A stretch of DNA of 64,000 nucleotides from DASSUW01 sp963730535 (GTDB lineage: Bacteria > Actinomycetota > Thermoleophilia > Solirubrobacterales > Solirubrobacteraceae). The position numbers and the translations under genes are program-made. This document shows, piece after piece, positions 25,843 through 34,237 of this stretch. Within the stretch, counting starts at the first letter, position 1. The number at the start of each line of letters is the position of its first letter. The DNA is taken from the NCBI GenBank assembly GCA_963730535.1, contig CAVSRU010000012.1, positions 434,001-498,000 of the forward strand, written 5' to 3'. The notes beneath the pieces were generated by a model. The model saw nothing but the letters and a program-made list of their open reading frames with translations. It had not been told where the DNA came from and did not search any database.

Positions 25843-26817
25843 CTACCCAACCTCTGCCGGTAATTCCGGACGTTGCACCTCGATCTCGTCGAGCAGGCGC
25901 TGCACCCGCTCGGGGTCGACGAGGCCGGCGCCGAGGTGCTGGGTCGACTCGGCGCCGCAGGCGACGCCGAAGGCGAGGCACTCGGCGGTCGGCTTGCCCG
26001 CGTAGCGGGCGGCCACGAAGCCGGCCAGGAACGCGTCACCGGAGCCGACGCTGGCGCGCGGCTCGACCGTTCCCCCGGGCACCACGACGCGGTACAGGTC
26101 GGGGTCGGCGCCCGGCTCGCTCGGGAGCATCTGGGCGAAGCAGCCGTCGGGCATCGTCATGATCGCCTCGCGCGCGCCGAGGCCGACCATCTCGCGCACG
26201 GCGATCACGCGGTCCTCGTCGTCGTTGAACTCGTGGCCGACGAGCTCCTCGGCCTCGAGCACGTTCGGGGAGACCACGCTCGGCTCGGCGCGGACCGCGC
26301 GGCGCAGCGGGTCGCCGTCGGTGTCGACCACCGTGGTGACCCCGAGGCGGCGCAGCTCGCGCAGGAGGCGCGCGTAGATGTCGATGTCGACCTCCCGCGG
26401 GAGCGACCCGGCGAACACGCAGAGGCTCGCGCCCTTCGCGAGGTAGAGCAGCTTGTCGACGAACAGCTCGCACTCCTGCTCGGAGACCTTCGGGCCGCGC
26501 TCGTTGATCTCGGTCTGCTCGCCGGTCGTGGGGTCGATCACCGCGGTGTTGGTGCGCGACTCCTCGCGGATGCGCACGAAGTCGCTGAGGACCGAGAGCT
26601 GGGTCAGCTGGTCGACGATCCGCGTGCCGGTCGCCCCGCCGGTCAGGCCGGTGGCGATCACCGGCGCGCCGAGCGTCTTCAGCACGCGGGCCACGTTGAC
26701 GCCCTTGCCGCCCGGCATCGTCGTCTGCTCGACCGTGCGGTGGCGGCGGCCGAGCCGGAAGTTCGGGACCGAGAGGGTCTTGTCGATGGCCGTGTTGAGG
26801 GTGACCGTGATGATCAT
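25843..26817 (-). CDS. PfkB-family hexose-phosphate kinase (1-phosphofructokinase-like)
   Basis: The 324-residue protein matches the FruK/LacC branch of the PfkB family: MIITVTLNTAIDKTLSVPNF, the GGKGVNVARVLKTLGA substrate loop (residues ~36-51), FAGSLPREVD, and the catalytic anion-hole motif ASVGSGDAFLAGFVAARY with its Asp base. This branch phosphorylates fructose-1-P or tagatose-6-P; no PTS gene lies nearby, so the substrate is open. ATG at 26817 overlaps the stop of the D-Ala carboxypeptidase gene (ATGA), an odd functional pairing. Confidence 0.85.
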   Translation of the reverse strand: MIITVTLNTAIDKTLSVPNFRLGRRHRTVEQTTMPGGKGVNVARVLKTLGAPVIATGLTGGATGTRIVDQLTQLSVLSDFVRIREESRTNTAVIDPTTGEQTEINERGPKVSEQECELFVDKLLYLAKGASLCVFAGSLPREVDIDIYARLLRELRRLGVTTVVDTDGDPLRRAVRAEPSVVSPNVLEAEELVGHEFNDDEDRVIAVREMVGLGAREAIMTMPDGCFAQMLPSEPGADPDLYRVVVPGGTVEPRASVGSGDAFLAGFVAARYAGKPTAECLAFGVACGAESTQHLGAGLVDPERVQRLLDEIEVQRPELPAEVG

Positions 26818-28067
26818 GCGACGCGAGCCTCGTCGCGGGGACGCTTGCGGTCCGGACCGCGCGGTCGCCGGCGCCTCCGGGCAAGGAGCACGGTACCGCC
26901 CATGACGGCGAACGCGAACACGACCGCGGCCGGCTTGGTGAACCAGGACTTGGTGCGCTGCGCCAGCCCGGCCTCGGGGACCGCGCCGGCCGCCACGAGC
27001 GGCACGGTCGCGATCGCGCGGCCGTCGCGCAGCACGACCGCGCGGCCGAGCTCCTGCCCCTCGGCGATCGGGCCCTTGACCTCCCGCGGCCCCGGCCCAG
27101 CCTGGATGGTCACGAGGTCGCGCCGGCCGCGTGGGATGACGGTGCGTTCGCCGTTGCGGCCGATCACGAGCTCGAGCTCGGCGCCCGGGCGGTAGCGGAT
27201 CGGCACCCGCACCCCCACGCGCGTGCCGGCGGGCGCGACGGCGATGCGGGAGAACTGCCGGGTTCCGAAGCTCAAGAGCGCCAGCGTGTCGGCGTTGCGC
27301 GCGGCCTTGCTCGGCTCGTCGAGCACGGCGGAGATGACCTGGATCCGCCGGCGCCGGCCGGAGCCGACGAGCACGTCGCCCGCCTGCTGGGTGTAGCCGG
27401 TCTTGACGCCGTTCACCCAGTCGATGCCTCCCACGAGCGTGTTGCGGTTGGCGAGCGTCCGCGTCTGGGCCCCGGACGTGAGCGTCACCCGCGGCTGGTC
27501 GACGACGCGGCGGAAGAACGGCCGCGTCCGCCGCAGGTGAAGGGCGAGCGTGGCGAGGTCGCGCGCGCTCGAGTACGCACGCGGCTCGTCGAGGCCGATC
27601 GGGTTGCCGTAGCGGGTGTTCTCGAGCCCCAGCTCGCGCGCGCGGCGGTTCATCAGCCTCACGAACGCGCGCTCGGAGCCGGCGACGCCCTCGGCGAGCG
27701 TCATCGCCGCGTCGTTGCCCGAGGCGACGAGCAGGCCGGTGAGCAGGTCGCGGACGGTCATGCGCTCCCCCGGCATGAGCCCGATGCGCGACTCCGCGGG
27801 CGCGGGCCGGTAGCTGGAGGCGCGGAAGGTCTCGTCGAAGTCGGCGCGCTCGAGCGTGACGAGCGCGGTCATGAGCTTGACCGCCGAGCCGACCGGCCTG
27901 CGCGCGTCGGCTCCCCGCTCGCACGCGACCTCGCCCGTGGACTGCTCCAGCACGATCGCGTACGGCGCCCGGATCTCGGTGGGGCAGTCGCGTGCCGCCG
28001 CGCTCGCCGGTAGCGCGAGCAGGAGGACGGCGACCGCCAGGGCGACCGCCGAGCGGATCCGGGTCAC
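26814..28067 (-). CDS. D-alanyl-D-alanine carboxypeptidase (S11, PBP5 family)
   Basis: The 417-residue protein has a signal peptide (VALAVAVLLLALPASAAA), an S11 peptidase domain and a C-terminal transmembrane anchor (AVVFAFAVMGGTVLLA, residues ~378-394) with a basic tail. The catalytic triad motifs are clear: SAVK (VGSAVKLMTAL, near residue 62), SGN (ASGNDAAM) and KTG (GVKTGYT). It trims the terminal D-alanine of peptidoglycan stem peptides. GTG start at 28067 overlaps the stop of a LysM-protein gene (GTGA), tying two wall-associated proteins together. Confidence 0.92.
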   Translation of the reverse strand: MTRIRSAVALAVAVLLLALPASAAARDCPTEIRAPYAIVLEQSTGEVACERGADARRPVGSAVKLMTALVTLERADFDETFRASSYRPAPAESRIGLMPGERMTVRDLLTGLLVASGNDAAMTLAEGVAGSERAFVRLMNRRARELGLENTRYGNPIGLDEPRAYSSARDLATLALHLRRTRPFFRRVVDQPRVTLTSGAQTRTLANRNTLVGGIDWVNGVKTGYTQQAGDVLVGSGRRRRIQVISAVLDEPSKAARNADTLALLSFGTRQFSRIAVAPAGTRVGVRVPIRYRPGAELELVIGRNGERTVIPRGRRDLVTIQAGPGPREVKGPIAEGQELGRAVVLRDGRAIATVPLVAAGAVPEAGLAQRTKSWFTKPAAVVFAFAVMGGTVLLARRRRRPRGPDRKRPRDEARVA

Positions 28068-28390
28068 TGGCGGAGCTTGAGCCGCTGGCCCGGGCTCAGG
28101 GCCTGCGGGTCCAGGTCGGGGTTCAGGCGCAGGATGTCCGCGAGCGGGACGCCGGTCTTCTCGGCGATCGACGACGGGGTGTCGCCCGGCTTGACGGTGT
28201 AGCGCCGCCGGCCGGTCCGCCCCTCCGTGCCCTTGCCCTGGGGCGAGGCCGCGGGCTGCGTCTCCGATGCGCGGTTGGGGCCGCTCTCGGTCTCCGTGTC
28301 GTTCGCGCCGGTGACGATGACGAAGAGCGCGATACTGAAGGCCACCAGCGCGAGCGGCGCCAGGAACCGCGCGGGGCTGCGACCGGCCAT
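28064..28390 (-). CDS. Membrane-anchored LysM-domain protein
   Basis: This 108-residue protein has an N-terminal transmembrane helix (PLALVAFSIALFVIVTGA, residues ~11-28), a Ser/Pro/Gly-rich linker and one LysM domain (YTVKPGDTPSSIAEKTGV...PGQRLKLRQ, ~64-108). LysM binds GlcNAc-containing glycans such as peptidoglycan. It is translationally coupled to the D-Ala-D-Ala carboxypeptidase gene, so it may help place that enzyme at the wall. No catalytic domain is attached. Confidence 0.88.
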   Translation of the reverse strand: MAGRSPARFLAPLALVAFSIALFVIVTGANDTETESGPNRASETQPAASPQGKGTEGRTGRRRYTVKPGDTPSSIAEKTGVPLADILRLNPDLDPQALSPGQRLKLRQ

Positions 28391-28423
28391 CAGTGCCCGA
28401 TGATAGCGGCGCCCCCGGCGCCC

Positions 28424-29485
28424 TCAGACCAGGTTCCAAGCCGCATCTCGGAGGCGCTCCGCCTCGGCGCGAGCGGCCGCGTGCGGGTCGCCTCCGGCCG
28501 CCTCGTGAGCCTGCGCGATCGACCGCGAGGCGGTGACGAGGCCGCCCGCGCGGCCGGGCGCGAAGGCCGGGGCGAGCGCGGCGACGTCGCCCCCCTGGGC
28601 GCCGACGCCGGGGAGCAGGAACGGCGCGGTCGGCATCAGCTCGCGCATGCGCGCGAGGTGCTCGGGCGCGGTCGCGCCGGTGACCGCCCCGACGTCGGAG
28701 ATGCCGGCGGCGCTCGCCCGCCCGAGCTCGGTGACGAGCGCCGCCAGGTGCTCCCACAGCGGCTCGCCCCCGGCGAGCGGCAGGTCCATCAGGTCGGCGG
28801 CCCCCGGGTTGGAGGTGCGGACGAGCACGAAGACGCCGGCGCCGGCCGCGCGCGCCCCGCTCACGAGCGGCACGAGCGCATCGCGGCCGAGCAGCGGGTT
28901 CGCGGTCAGGGCGTCGACGCCGAGCCCGGGCACGGCGCCGAACGGGGATGGAGTGCGGCCCGTGAGCGCCTGGGCGTAGGCGGCCGCCGTGACCGGGACG
29001 TCGCCGCGCTTGCCGTCGGCGAGCACGAGCAGGCCGGCGGCGCGGGCCGCCTCGCAGACGGCTTCGAGCGCGAGCGCCCCGGCGAAGCCGAGTCGCTCGA
29101 AGCACGCGAGCTGCGGCTTGGCGGCGACGCATGCCGGACCCGCGGCGTCGATCAGCGCGAGGCAGTGTGCGAGCACGGCGGCGGCGGCCTCGAGCGCGGG
29201 CGGCTGAGGCGGCACGGCCCCGGTGGCGGCAGGCCAGCCGTTGCCCTCGGGCGCCGGCGTGGCGGCCGCGAGCACCGCGCGGGCGCTCTCGTGGGCGGCC
29301 GAGACGGACTGGGCGAGGTTCGCCCGCGCCTCGGAGGTGCGGACGAGCGCCTCCGGCCACAGGCGCACGGGATCGGGGTCGATCCCGAGGACGATCTGGG
29401 ACTCGCGGTGCTCGACGGCGGCCGCGAGCCGGTCCCCGAAGGAGGCCGGTGCGGGCGCCGGCGACGGTTCGCCGGCGCCCGACAC
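28424..29485 (-). CDS. pyrF: Orotidine 5'-phosphate decarboxylase (type 2)
   Basis: PyrF decarboxylates OMP to UMP, the last step of pyrimidine synthesis. The 353-residue protein is the long type 2 form common in Actinobacteria: IVLGIDPDP near residue 31, PQLACFERLG, the catalytic DGKRGDVPVTAAAYA loop, LTANPLLGRDAL, and C-terminal PGVGAQGGD. There is an Ala/Pro-rich insertion around residues 75-95. GTG start at 29485. It lies between the HU gene and the LysM gene on the same strand. Confidence 0.93.
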   Translation of the reverse strand: MSGAGEPSPAPAPASFGDRLAAAVEHRESQIVLGIDPDPVRLWPEALVRTSEARANLAQSVSAAHESARAVLAAATPAPEGNGWPAATGAVPPQPPALEAAAAVLAHCLALIDAAGPACVAAKPQLACFERLGFAGALALEAVCEAARAAGLLVLADGKRGDVPVTAAAYAQALTGRTPSPFGAVPGLGVDALTANPLLGRDALVPLVSGARAAGAGVFVLVRTSNPGAADLMDLPLAGGEPLWEHLAALVTELGRASAAGISDVGAVTGATAPEHLARMRELMPTAPFLLPGVGAQGGDVAALAPAFAPGRAGGLVTASRSIAQAHEAAGGDPHAAARAEAERLRDAAWNLV

Positions 29486-29502
29486 GGAGTCTCCTGCGCC
29501 GG

Positions 29503-29778
29503 CTACTTGACGGCCTTCTTGAGGCCAGACCCGGCGGTGAAGCGCGGCACGCGGCTCGCGGCGATGGTCATCGTCTCCCCCGTCCGCGGGTTGCGGCCCT
29601 CGCGGGCGCCGCGCTGGGCGACGTGGAACTTGCCGAAGCCGGTGAAGGCGACTTCCCCACCCGACTTGAGCTCAGTCTCGATCGTGCTGATGACGGCATC
29701 GACCGCAGCACCGGCGTCCTTCTTGCTCAGGCCGCTCTCTGACGCGACCTTGTCGACGAACTCCGACTTCGTGGCCAT
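29503..29778 (-). CDS. hup: HU-family nucleoid protein
   Basis: The 91-residue protein is full-length HU: TKSEFVDKVASESGLSKKDA, GGEVAFTGFGKFHVAQR, and the DNA-binding arm GREGRNPRTGETMTI with its intercalating proline, ending FTAGSGLKKAV. It bends and compacts DNA as a dimer. The lysine-rich tail found in mycobacterial HU is absent. A strong Shine-Dalgarno (AAGGAGG, 29783-29789 on the minus strand) precedes the ATG, as expected for an abundant protein. Confidence 0.96.
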   Translation of the reverse strand: MATKSEFVDKVASESGLSKKDAGAAVDAVISTIETELKSGGEVAFTGFGKFHVAQRGAREGRNPRTGETMTIAASRVPRFTAGSGLKKAVK

Positions 29779-29782
29779 AACT

Positions 29783-29812
29783 TCCTCCTTGTTCCCCCGG
29801 CCGGGCCGGGGG
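29783..29812 (-). promoter_or_regulatory. HU leader: strong ribosome-binding site behind a GC hairpin
   Basis: On the minus strand CCCCCGG (29812-29806) pairs with CCGGGGG (29800-29794) around a 5-nt loop, and the near-consensus AAGGAGG follows only a few bases later, 4-5 nt before the ATG. The stem may protect the 5' leader or tune ribosome access. The rest of the 100-bp region up to the next gene is comparatively AT-rich and probably holds the promoter. Confidence 0.45.
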
Positions 29813-29909
29813 CATCTGGATGACCCGGGCGAAGCTAACACCGAGATCGGACGCTCTAGAGCCAAATGTGGACGTTTTCCCGCAATTTGCGGCGAACCAG
29901 GGACCGGAA

Positions 29910-30131
29910 TCAGACGCCAGAACCGCGCTGTGCCGCCGAAATGAGCCGCTCCGCGGCGTCCAGGAGGGGCTCGGCCGCGGGGTCCGACGGGTCGAGCGTG
30001 CGCGGGTGCCCGCCGCGCTCGGTGAGCACCACGCGGGGCTCGCGGGCGGCCTTGCGGCGGGCGATCGAGGCGGCGACGTTGCCGACCGCGCCGCGCGGCC
30101 GCGGGGCGGTGGGCTTGCGCTTGGGGATCAC
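29910..30131 (-). CDS. Small basic protein, unknown function
   Basis: The 73-residue protein is basic at its N-terminus (PKRKPTAPRPRGAVGN) with a C-terminal predicted helix (EPLLDAAERLISAAQRG). No family is recognised. The GTG start overlaps the stop of the upstream gene (GTGA), which is the main support for it being real. Confidence 0.5.
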   Translation of the reverse strand: MIPKRKPTAPRPRGAVGNVAASIARRKAAREPRVVLTERGGHPRTLDPSDPAAEPLLDAAERLISAAQRGSGV

Positions 30132-30463
30132 GGAGCCTGAGGGCGCTCGGCGCCCTCGAGGTCGGCGAGGACGAGCTTGAGGTCGTAGCGGATCAGCGAC
30201 GGCAGGGCGAAGCGACCGGTGACGACGGCGATCTTGTGGCGGTCCGACCGGGCGGCGAACACGTCCCCGTCGCGGGTCACGACCTGCAGCTCGCTCGCGT
30301 CCCCGGCGTTGGCGAACAGGTCGCGAGCCGGATCGGCCAGCGCCTCGGAGCCGGCCAGCAGCTCGCCGTCCGCGCCGAGCACGACGCCGGCGCGGATGTC
30401 GGCCGACAGCTCGCGCAGGTAGTCGAGCGCGAGCGCCGGGGTGAGAGCCGCGCCGGAGCTCAC
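30128..30463 (-). CDS. Small roadblock-like protein, unknown function
   Basis: From GTG 30463 the frame gives 111 residues. The body (LDYLRELSADIRAGVVLGADGELLAGSEAL...ELQVVTRDGDVFAARSDRHKIAVVTG) has the alternating helix-strand pattern of Roadblock/LC7 domains, which in bacteria regulate small GTPases, but similarity is weak and no GTPase gene lies nearby. The GTG start leaves a ~50-bp divergent promoter space to the plus-strand gene at 30516; longer versions would run through it. It overlaps the next small gene by 4 bp. Confidence 0.55.
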   Translation of the reverse strand: MSSGAALTPALALDYLRELSADIRAGVVLGADGELLAGSEALADPARDLFANAGDASELQVVTRDGDVFAARSDRHKIAVVTGRFALPSLIRYDLKLVLADLEGAERPQAP

Positions 30464-30515
30464 GGCCGGGGGGTCGAGGCAGGGCTCATGGGCCGTCCGC
30501 GAGAATAGCCATCCC

Positions 30516-30656
30516 GTGCCACTCCCCCGCATCGCCTGGCTCGTCACCGTCGTCATCTGTCTCGTCGCGGCCCTCATCCTGCTGCTCTCGGACTACTACG
30601 GCTACGCGGGGGTCGTGCTCGCGGTGTCGCTGGCGGCGGCGATCAACCTGCGGTAG
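30516..30656 (+). CDS. Small membrane protein, 46 aa
   Basis: From GTG at 30516 the product is almost entirely two hydrophobic helices (LVTVVICLVAALILLLS and GVVLAVSLAAAINL) joined by DYYGYA. There is no recognised family. GAATAG eleven bases upstream of the GTG could serve as a -10 for a near-leaderless transcript. The stop is followed within 5 bp by palindromic repeat element B. Confidence 0.5.
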   Translation: MPLPRIAWLVTVVICLVAALILLLSDYYGYAGVVLAVSLAAAINLR

Positions 30657-30660
30657 CCCG

Positions 30661-30934
30661 GGCGAACGTCAACGTCAACTGCGGCTGGGTAGGGAGGCTG
30701 GGGTGCCAAAGGGGACAACGGTCCCTCGCCGGAGCGGCTCGTGGCCGGTTAGGAGCCGTAGCGGCTCATAAGGGGACAACGGTCAGTCGCCGGAGCGGGC
30801 GTGGCCGGTTAGGAGCCGTAGCGGCTCATTAGTGGACAACCGGCCGTCGAAAGAGGCCGCGTTGTCCGGTTTTGCACCCCCGGCCGGCTCCCTCGTCTCC
30901 CTACCCAGCCGCAGTTGACTTTTGACGTTCGCGG
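30661..30934. repeat. Palindromic dispersed element, copy B (~274 bp, MITE-like)
   Basis: The ends are long imperfect inverted repeats. The left end reads GCGAACGTCAACGTCAACTG followed by CGGCTGGGTAGGGAG; the right end, read on the minus strand, is GCGAACGTCAAAAGTCAACTG with the same continuation. The inverted similarity continues inward through GGGGTGCCAAAGGGGACAAC versus GGGGGTGCAAAACCGGACAAC, so each arm is ~60-70 bp. The interior has two tandem copies of a ~60-bp unit (30709-30769 and 30770-30829) and the start of a third. It lies between a convergent small gene and the CDF gene, has no open frame of its own, and shares its ends with elements at 2.4 and 43.2 kb. Confidence 0.8.
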
Positions 30935-30939
30935 TGAGC

Positions 30940-31827
30940 TCACACCTGGTCCGGCCGCACCTTGTCCTCGGGCTCGAGATGGATCAGCACGTCGGTGCCG
31001 CCCGGCAGCCGCCGGGTGATCTCGTCCTGGAGGGCGTGTGCGGTGGCGTGGGCATCCTCGAGCGTCGTGCCGCCGCGGAACTGGACGTGCAGGTCGACGT
31101 AGCGGCGTGCGCCCGCGCGGCGCGTGCGGAGCTGGTGGAAGCCGACGATGCCGCGCGGCGCGAAGGCCTCGATCGCGTCGCGGATCGCGGCCAGCTCCTC
31201 GGGCGGCAGCGCCTCGTCGACGAGCACGGCCCACGAGCGGGCGACGAGCCGCAGGCCGGTCACGACGATCGCGGCGGCGATGACCAGCGCGACGACCGGG
31301 TCGAGCCACTCCGCGCCCGTGAAGTGCACGAGCGCGAGGCCGACGAGCACGCCGGCGGAGGTGTAGGCGTCGGTGCGCAGGTGGGCGGCATCGCCCTCGA
31401 GCGCGGCGGACTGGGTCTCGCGCGCCCTCGCGTACAGCCAGGTGGAGACCGCGAGGTTGGCGACCGTCGAGAACGCGAGGACGGCTATGCCGAAGCCGAG
31501 CGTGTCCAGCTCCGGGCCGCGCACCAGGCTGCGCACCGCCGCGTAGACGATCACGCCCGAGCCGACGAGGATCAGCACCCCCTCGGCGGCCGCGGCCACG
31601 TTCTCGAACTTCTCGTGCCCGTAGCGGTGGCCCTCGTCGGCCGGCTCCTCGGCCTGGCGGACGGAGAAGAACGCGATCAGGGAGGCGACGAGGTCGACGC
31701 TCGAATGGATCGCCTCGGTCAGGATCGCCACCGAGCCGGTGACCGCGCCGGCGATCAGCTTGAGCAGGATGAGCGAGGCGTTGGAGCCGATCGAGACGGC
31801 CGCCGCGCGCGAGCGCGTGCCCCTCAT
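30940..31827 (-). CDS. Cation diffusion facilitator (CDF) metal efflux transporter
   Basis: The 295-residue protein has six predicted helices and a cytoplasmic C-terminal metal-binding domain. The zinc-type site motifs are HSSVD in TM2 and HLRTD in TM5 (HxxxD in both), and GHRYGHEKFE lies between TM2 and TM3. CDF proteins export Zn2+ or similar divalent ions by proton exchange. ATG at 31827 overlaps the rdgB stop (ATGA), placing it last in the murI-rph-rdgB-CDF operon. Metal specificity is not certain. Confidence 0.92.
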   Translation of the reverse strand: MRGTRSRAAAVSIGSNASLILLKLIAGAVTGSVAILTEAIHSSVDLVASLIAFFSVRQAEEPADEGHRYGHEKFENVAAAAEGVLILVGSGVIVYAAVRSLVRGPELDTLGFGIAVLAFSTVANLAVSTWLYARARETQSAALEGDAAHLRTDAYTSAGVLVGLALVHFTGAEWLDPVVALVIAAAIVVTGLRLVARSWAVLVDEALPPEELAAIRDAIEAFAPRGIVGFHQLRTRRAGARRYVDLHVQFRGGTTLEDAHATAHALQDEITRRLPGGTDVLIHLEPEDKVRPDQV

Positions 31828-32390
31828 ACGCGCAGCCACTCGGCGAGCGCGCGGGCGGCCCGGCCGCGGTGGGAGATCGCGTCCTTCTCCTCGTCGGACA
31901 GCTCGGCCATCGTGCGGCCCGAGCGATCGTCGTCGGGCACGAACAGCGGGTCGTAGCCGAAGCCGCGCTCGCCGCGCGGCTCCGCGGCGATGGTGCCGCT
32001 CGCCGTCCGCTCGAAGACGTGCTCGGGGCCGTGCGGGTCGACATGGGCGATCGCGCACACGTAGCGGACGCGCGAACCCGGCGGCGCGCTCGCCCGCAGC
32101 TTGGCGAGGTTCTCGGCGTCGGTCGCGCTCTCCCCGGCGAAGCGGGCGCTGCGGACGCCGGGCGCGCCGTCGAGCGCCTCGGCCTCGATCCCGGAGTCGT
32201 CGGCGATCGCGGGCCGTCCGGTGGCCTTCGACGCCGCGCGGGCCTTGATCAGCGCGTTCGCGGCGTAGCTGTCGCCGTCCTCGACGGGGCTCGGCAGGCC
32301 GTCGGGGAGCGGGTCGAGCTCGAGCGTGGGAAGCAGCCGGCCGAACTCCCGGAGCTTGTGGTCGTTGCGGGTGGCGAGCAGCAGCCGCAC
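31824..32390 (-). CDS. rdgB: dITP/XTP pyrophosphatase (RdgB/HAM1)
   Basis: RdgB removes non-canonical purine nucleotides (dITP, XTP) from the pool. The 188-residue protein has LLLATRNDHKLREF at the N-terminus (substrate lysine), ADDSGIEAEALDGAPGVRSARF (metal site), GFGYDPLFVP and the C-terminal KDAISHRGRA. GTG at 32390 is used because it directly precedes the family N-terminus. It follows rph by 2 bp and overlaps the CDF gene. Confidence 0.95.
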   Translation of the reverse strand: MRLLLATRNDHKLREFGRLLPTLELDPLPDGLPSPVEDGDSYAANALIKARAASKATGRPAIADDSGIEAEALDGAPGVRSARFAGESATDAENLAKLRASAPPGSRVRYVCAIAHVDPHGPEHVFERTASGTIAAEPRGERGFGYDPLFVPDDDRSGRTMAELSDEEKDAISHRGRAARALAEWLRV

Positions 32391-32392
32391 CG

Positions 32393-33115
32393 CTACGCGA
32401 CGGCGGACGCCTGGATCGCTCTGAGCTCCTCGATTCCGCCCTGGGCGAGCGCCAGCAGGTCGTCGAGGTGGGCGCGCGAGAGCGGCGTGCGCTCGGCCGT
32501 GGCCTGGACCTCGACGAGGCCTCCCTCGCCGGTCATCACGACGTTGGCGTCGACCTCCGCCGAGGAGTCCTCGGGGTAGTCGAGGTCGAGCAGCGGCGCG
32601 CCGTCGACGATCCCGCACGAGATGGCGGCGACGCTGCCGGTCAGGGGCGAGCGGGCGAGCTTGCCGTCGTCGAGCAGGGCGCGGCAGGCGAGCTCGAGGG
32701 CGACGTAGCCGCCGGTGATCGACGCGCAGCGCGTGCCGCCGTCCGCCTGGAGCACGTCGCAGTCGACGTAGACGGTCCGCTCCCCGAGGGCGCCGAAGTC
32801 GACCACGCCGCGGAGCGAGCGCCCGATCAGCCGCTGGATCTCGACCGTGCGGCCGTCGGGGCGGCCCTTGGTCACGTCGCGCTGCTTGCGATCGCCCGTC
32901 GACGCGGGCAGCATCCCGTACTCCGCCGTCAGCCAGCCGCGGCCCTTGCCGGCCAGCCAGCGCGGAACCGACTCCTGCACCGAGGCCGTGCAGATCACCC
33001 GGGTCTCTCCGGCCGAGATCAGCGCCGACCCGGTGGCCGTCCGCACGAAGCCAGGCTCGATCGTGGTCGGCCGCAGGGCATCGCTCCCCCGCCCGCCGAC
33101 GCGGTCGACGGTCAT
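32393..33115 (-). CDS. rph: Ribonuclease PH
   Basis: RNase PH is a phosphorolytic 3' exonuclease that matures tRNA 3' ends. The 240-residue protein matches family length and has the expected GRGSDALRPTTIEPGF, GKGRGWLTAEYGMLPAST, the phosphate-binding RLIGRSLRGVVD, DCDVLQADGGTRCASITG and LDLDYPEDSSAEVDANVV motifs. ATG at 33115 overlaps the murI stop. The rph-rdgB pairing is widely conserved. Confidence 0.96.
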   Translation of the reverse strand: MTVDRVGGRGSDALRPTTIEPGFVRTATGSALISAGETRVICTASVQESVPRWLAGKGRGWLTAEYGMLPASTGDRKQRDVTKGRPDGRTVEIQRLIGRSLRGVVDFGALGERTVYVDCDVLQADGGTRCASITGGYVALELACRALLDDGKLARSPLTGSVAAISCGIVDGAPLLDLDYPEDSSAEVDANVVMTGEGGLVEVQATAERTPLSRAHLDDLLALAQGGIEELRAIQASAVA

Positions 33116-33993
33116 CGCCGGCCTCCGGCGGCGAGCTCGGGGGTGCCCTCGAGCGTCAGCGGCTCGACGGCGGCGAGCGGGAGCTGGAGGAAGCGGGTGC
33201 CCAGCGTGCGGAAGGCCTCGGCGTCGCCGGTGCACAGGAACGAGTACTCGCCCTCGCCGTCGGTGCGCGGGTTGGCCAGGCCGCGAGCGCCGAGGACGTG
33301 CTCGACCTGGTGGGCGAGCGGGTCGCCGGAGACGACGATGTTGACGCTGCGACCGAGCATCCGCTGGAGCATGGGCCGCACGAGCGGGTAGTGGGTGCAG
33401 CCCAGCACGACCGTGTCCACGCGGGCGGCGCGCAGCGGCGCGCAGTACTCGCGGACCCTGTCGACCACGTGCTGGTCGAAGGGGAAGCCGGCTTCGATGA
33501 TCGCCGCCAGGTCCGGGCAGGCGACGGACGTCAGCTGTACGAACGGGTCGGCCGCGGCGATCGCGCTGGCGTAGGCGCCGCTCTCCACCGTCGCGGGGGT
33601 GGCGAGGAGCCCGACGCGCCCGTTGCGGGTCGCTGCCACGGCCTGCACGGCGCCCGGCTGCACGACGCCGAGCACCTCGATCCCGAGCGTCGTCTGGCGC
33701 AGCCTCTGGCGTAGCGCGGGGAGCGCGGCGGCGGTCGCCGAGTTGCAGGCGACGACGAGCAGCTTGACCCGGCGCGCGAGCAGCTCGTCGGCGACCTCGA
33801 GCGCGAACGCCTCCAGCTCGGCGATGTCGCGCCCGCCGTAGGGGAAGCGGGCCGAGTCCGCCAGGTACACGAAGTCCTCGGCCGGCAGCTGCACGAGCAG
33901 CTCGTGCAGCACGGTCAGGCCGCCCACGCCCGAGTCGAACACACCGACCGGCCGCCGGCGCACCTCCTCGGGTGCCGTCGTCGATCCCGTCAC
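33112..33993 (-). CDS. murI: Glutamate racemase
   Basis: MurI makes D-glutamate for peptidoglycan. The 293-residue protein has VGVFDSGVGGLTVLHEL, YLADSARFPYG, the first catalytic Cys in VVACNSATAAALP, and the second in VLGCTHYPLVRP. Both catalytic cysteines and the paired Asp/His residues are present. GTG start at 33993. It leads an operon murI-rph-rdgB-CDF in which neighbouring genes overlap or nearly touch. Confidence 0.96.
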   Translation of the reverse strand: MTGSTTAPEEVRRRPVGVFDSGVGGLTVLHELLVQLPAEDFVYLADSARFPYGGRDIAELEAFALEVADELLARRVKLLVVACNSATAAALPALRQRLRQTTLGIEVLGVVQPGAVQAVAATRNGRVGLLATPATVESGAYASAIAAADPFVQLTSVACPDLAAIIEAGFPFDQHVVDRVREYCAPLRAARVDTVVLGCTHYPLVRPMLQRMLGRSVNIVVSGDPLAHQVEHVLGARGLANPRTDGEGEYSFLCTGDAEAFRTLGTRFLQLPLAAVEPLTLEGTPELAAGGRR

Positions 33994-34027
33994 GGCGGGC
34001 AGTCTGGCAGGCGTCGCCCCGGGGACC

Positions 34028-34228
34028 TCAGCTGCGCGGGCGGCGGCGCAGCGCGCCGTCGCGCGCCATCTCTACCCACGGAAGGCCCACGAAGGCGAAC
34101 ACGACGCATACGCCCACGATTGCGGCACGGAGGGCGCCGTCGCTCCAGCCGTCGCTGACCCGAGCGAGCACGAAGGCGACTACCGGAGCGCAGACGAGCA
34201 GGACGTACCACCGGATCCGCTTGCTCAT
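34028..34228 (-). CDS. Small membrane protein, unknown function
   Basis: The 66-residue protein has two hydrophobic helices (WYVLLVCAPVVAFVLA and AAIVGVCVVFAFVGLPWV) with a basic C-terminal tail (RDGALRRRPRS). No family is recognised. It is the last of three consecutive small membrane-protein genes on the minus strand and lies upstream of murI. Confidence 0.6.
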   Translation of the reverse strand: MSKRIRWYVLLVCAPVVAFVLARVSDGWSDGALRAAIVGVCVVFAFVGLPWVEMARDGALRRRPRS

Positions 34229-34237
34229 GCCCGCATT

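Noticed and set aside
24583..25863. 426-residue plus-strand frame opposite guaB3
   Set aside because: Shadow of GuaB3, which has all family motifs on the minus strand.
30709..30840. CRISPR-like direct repeats
   Set aside because: Only two full adjacent ~60-bp copies with no spacers; they belong to palindromic element B.
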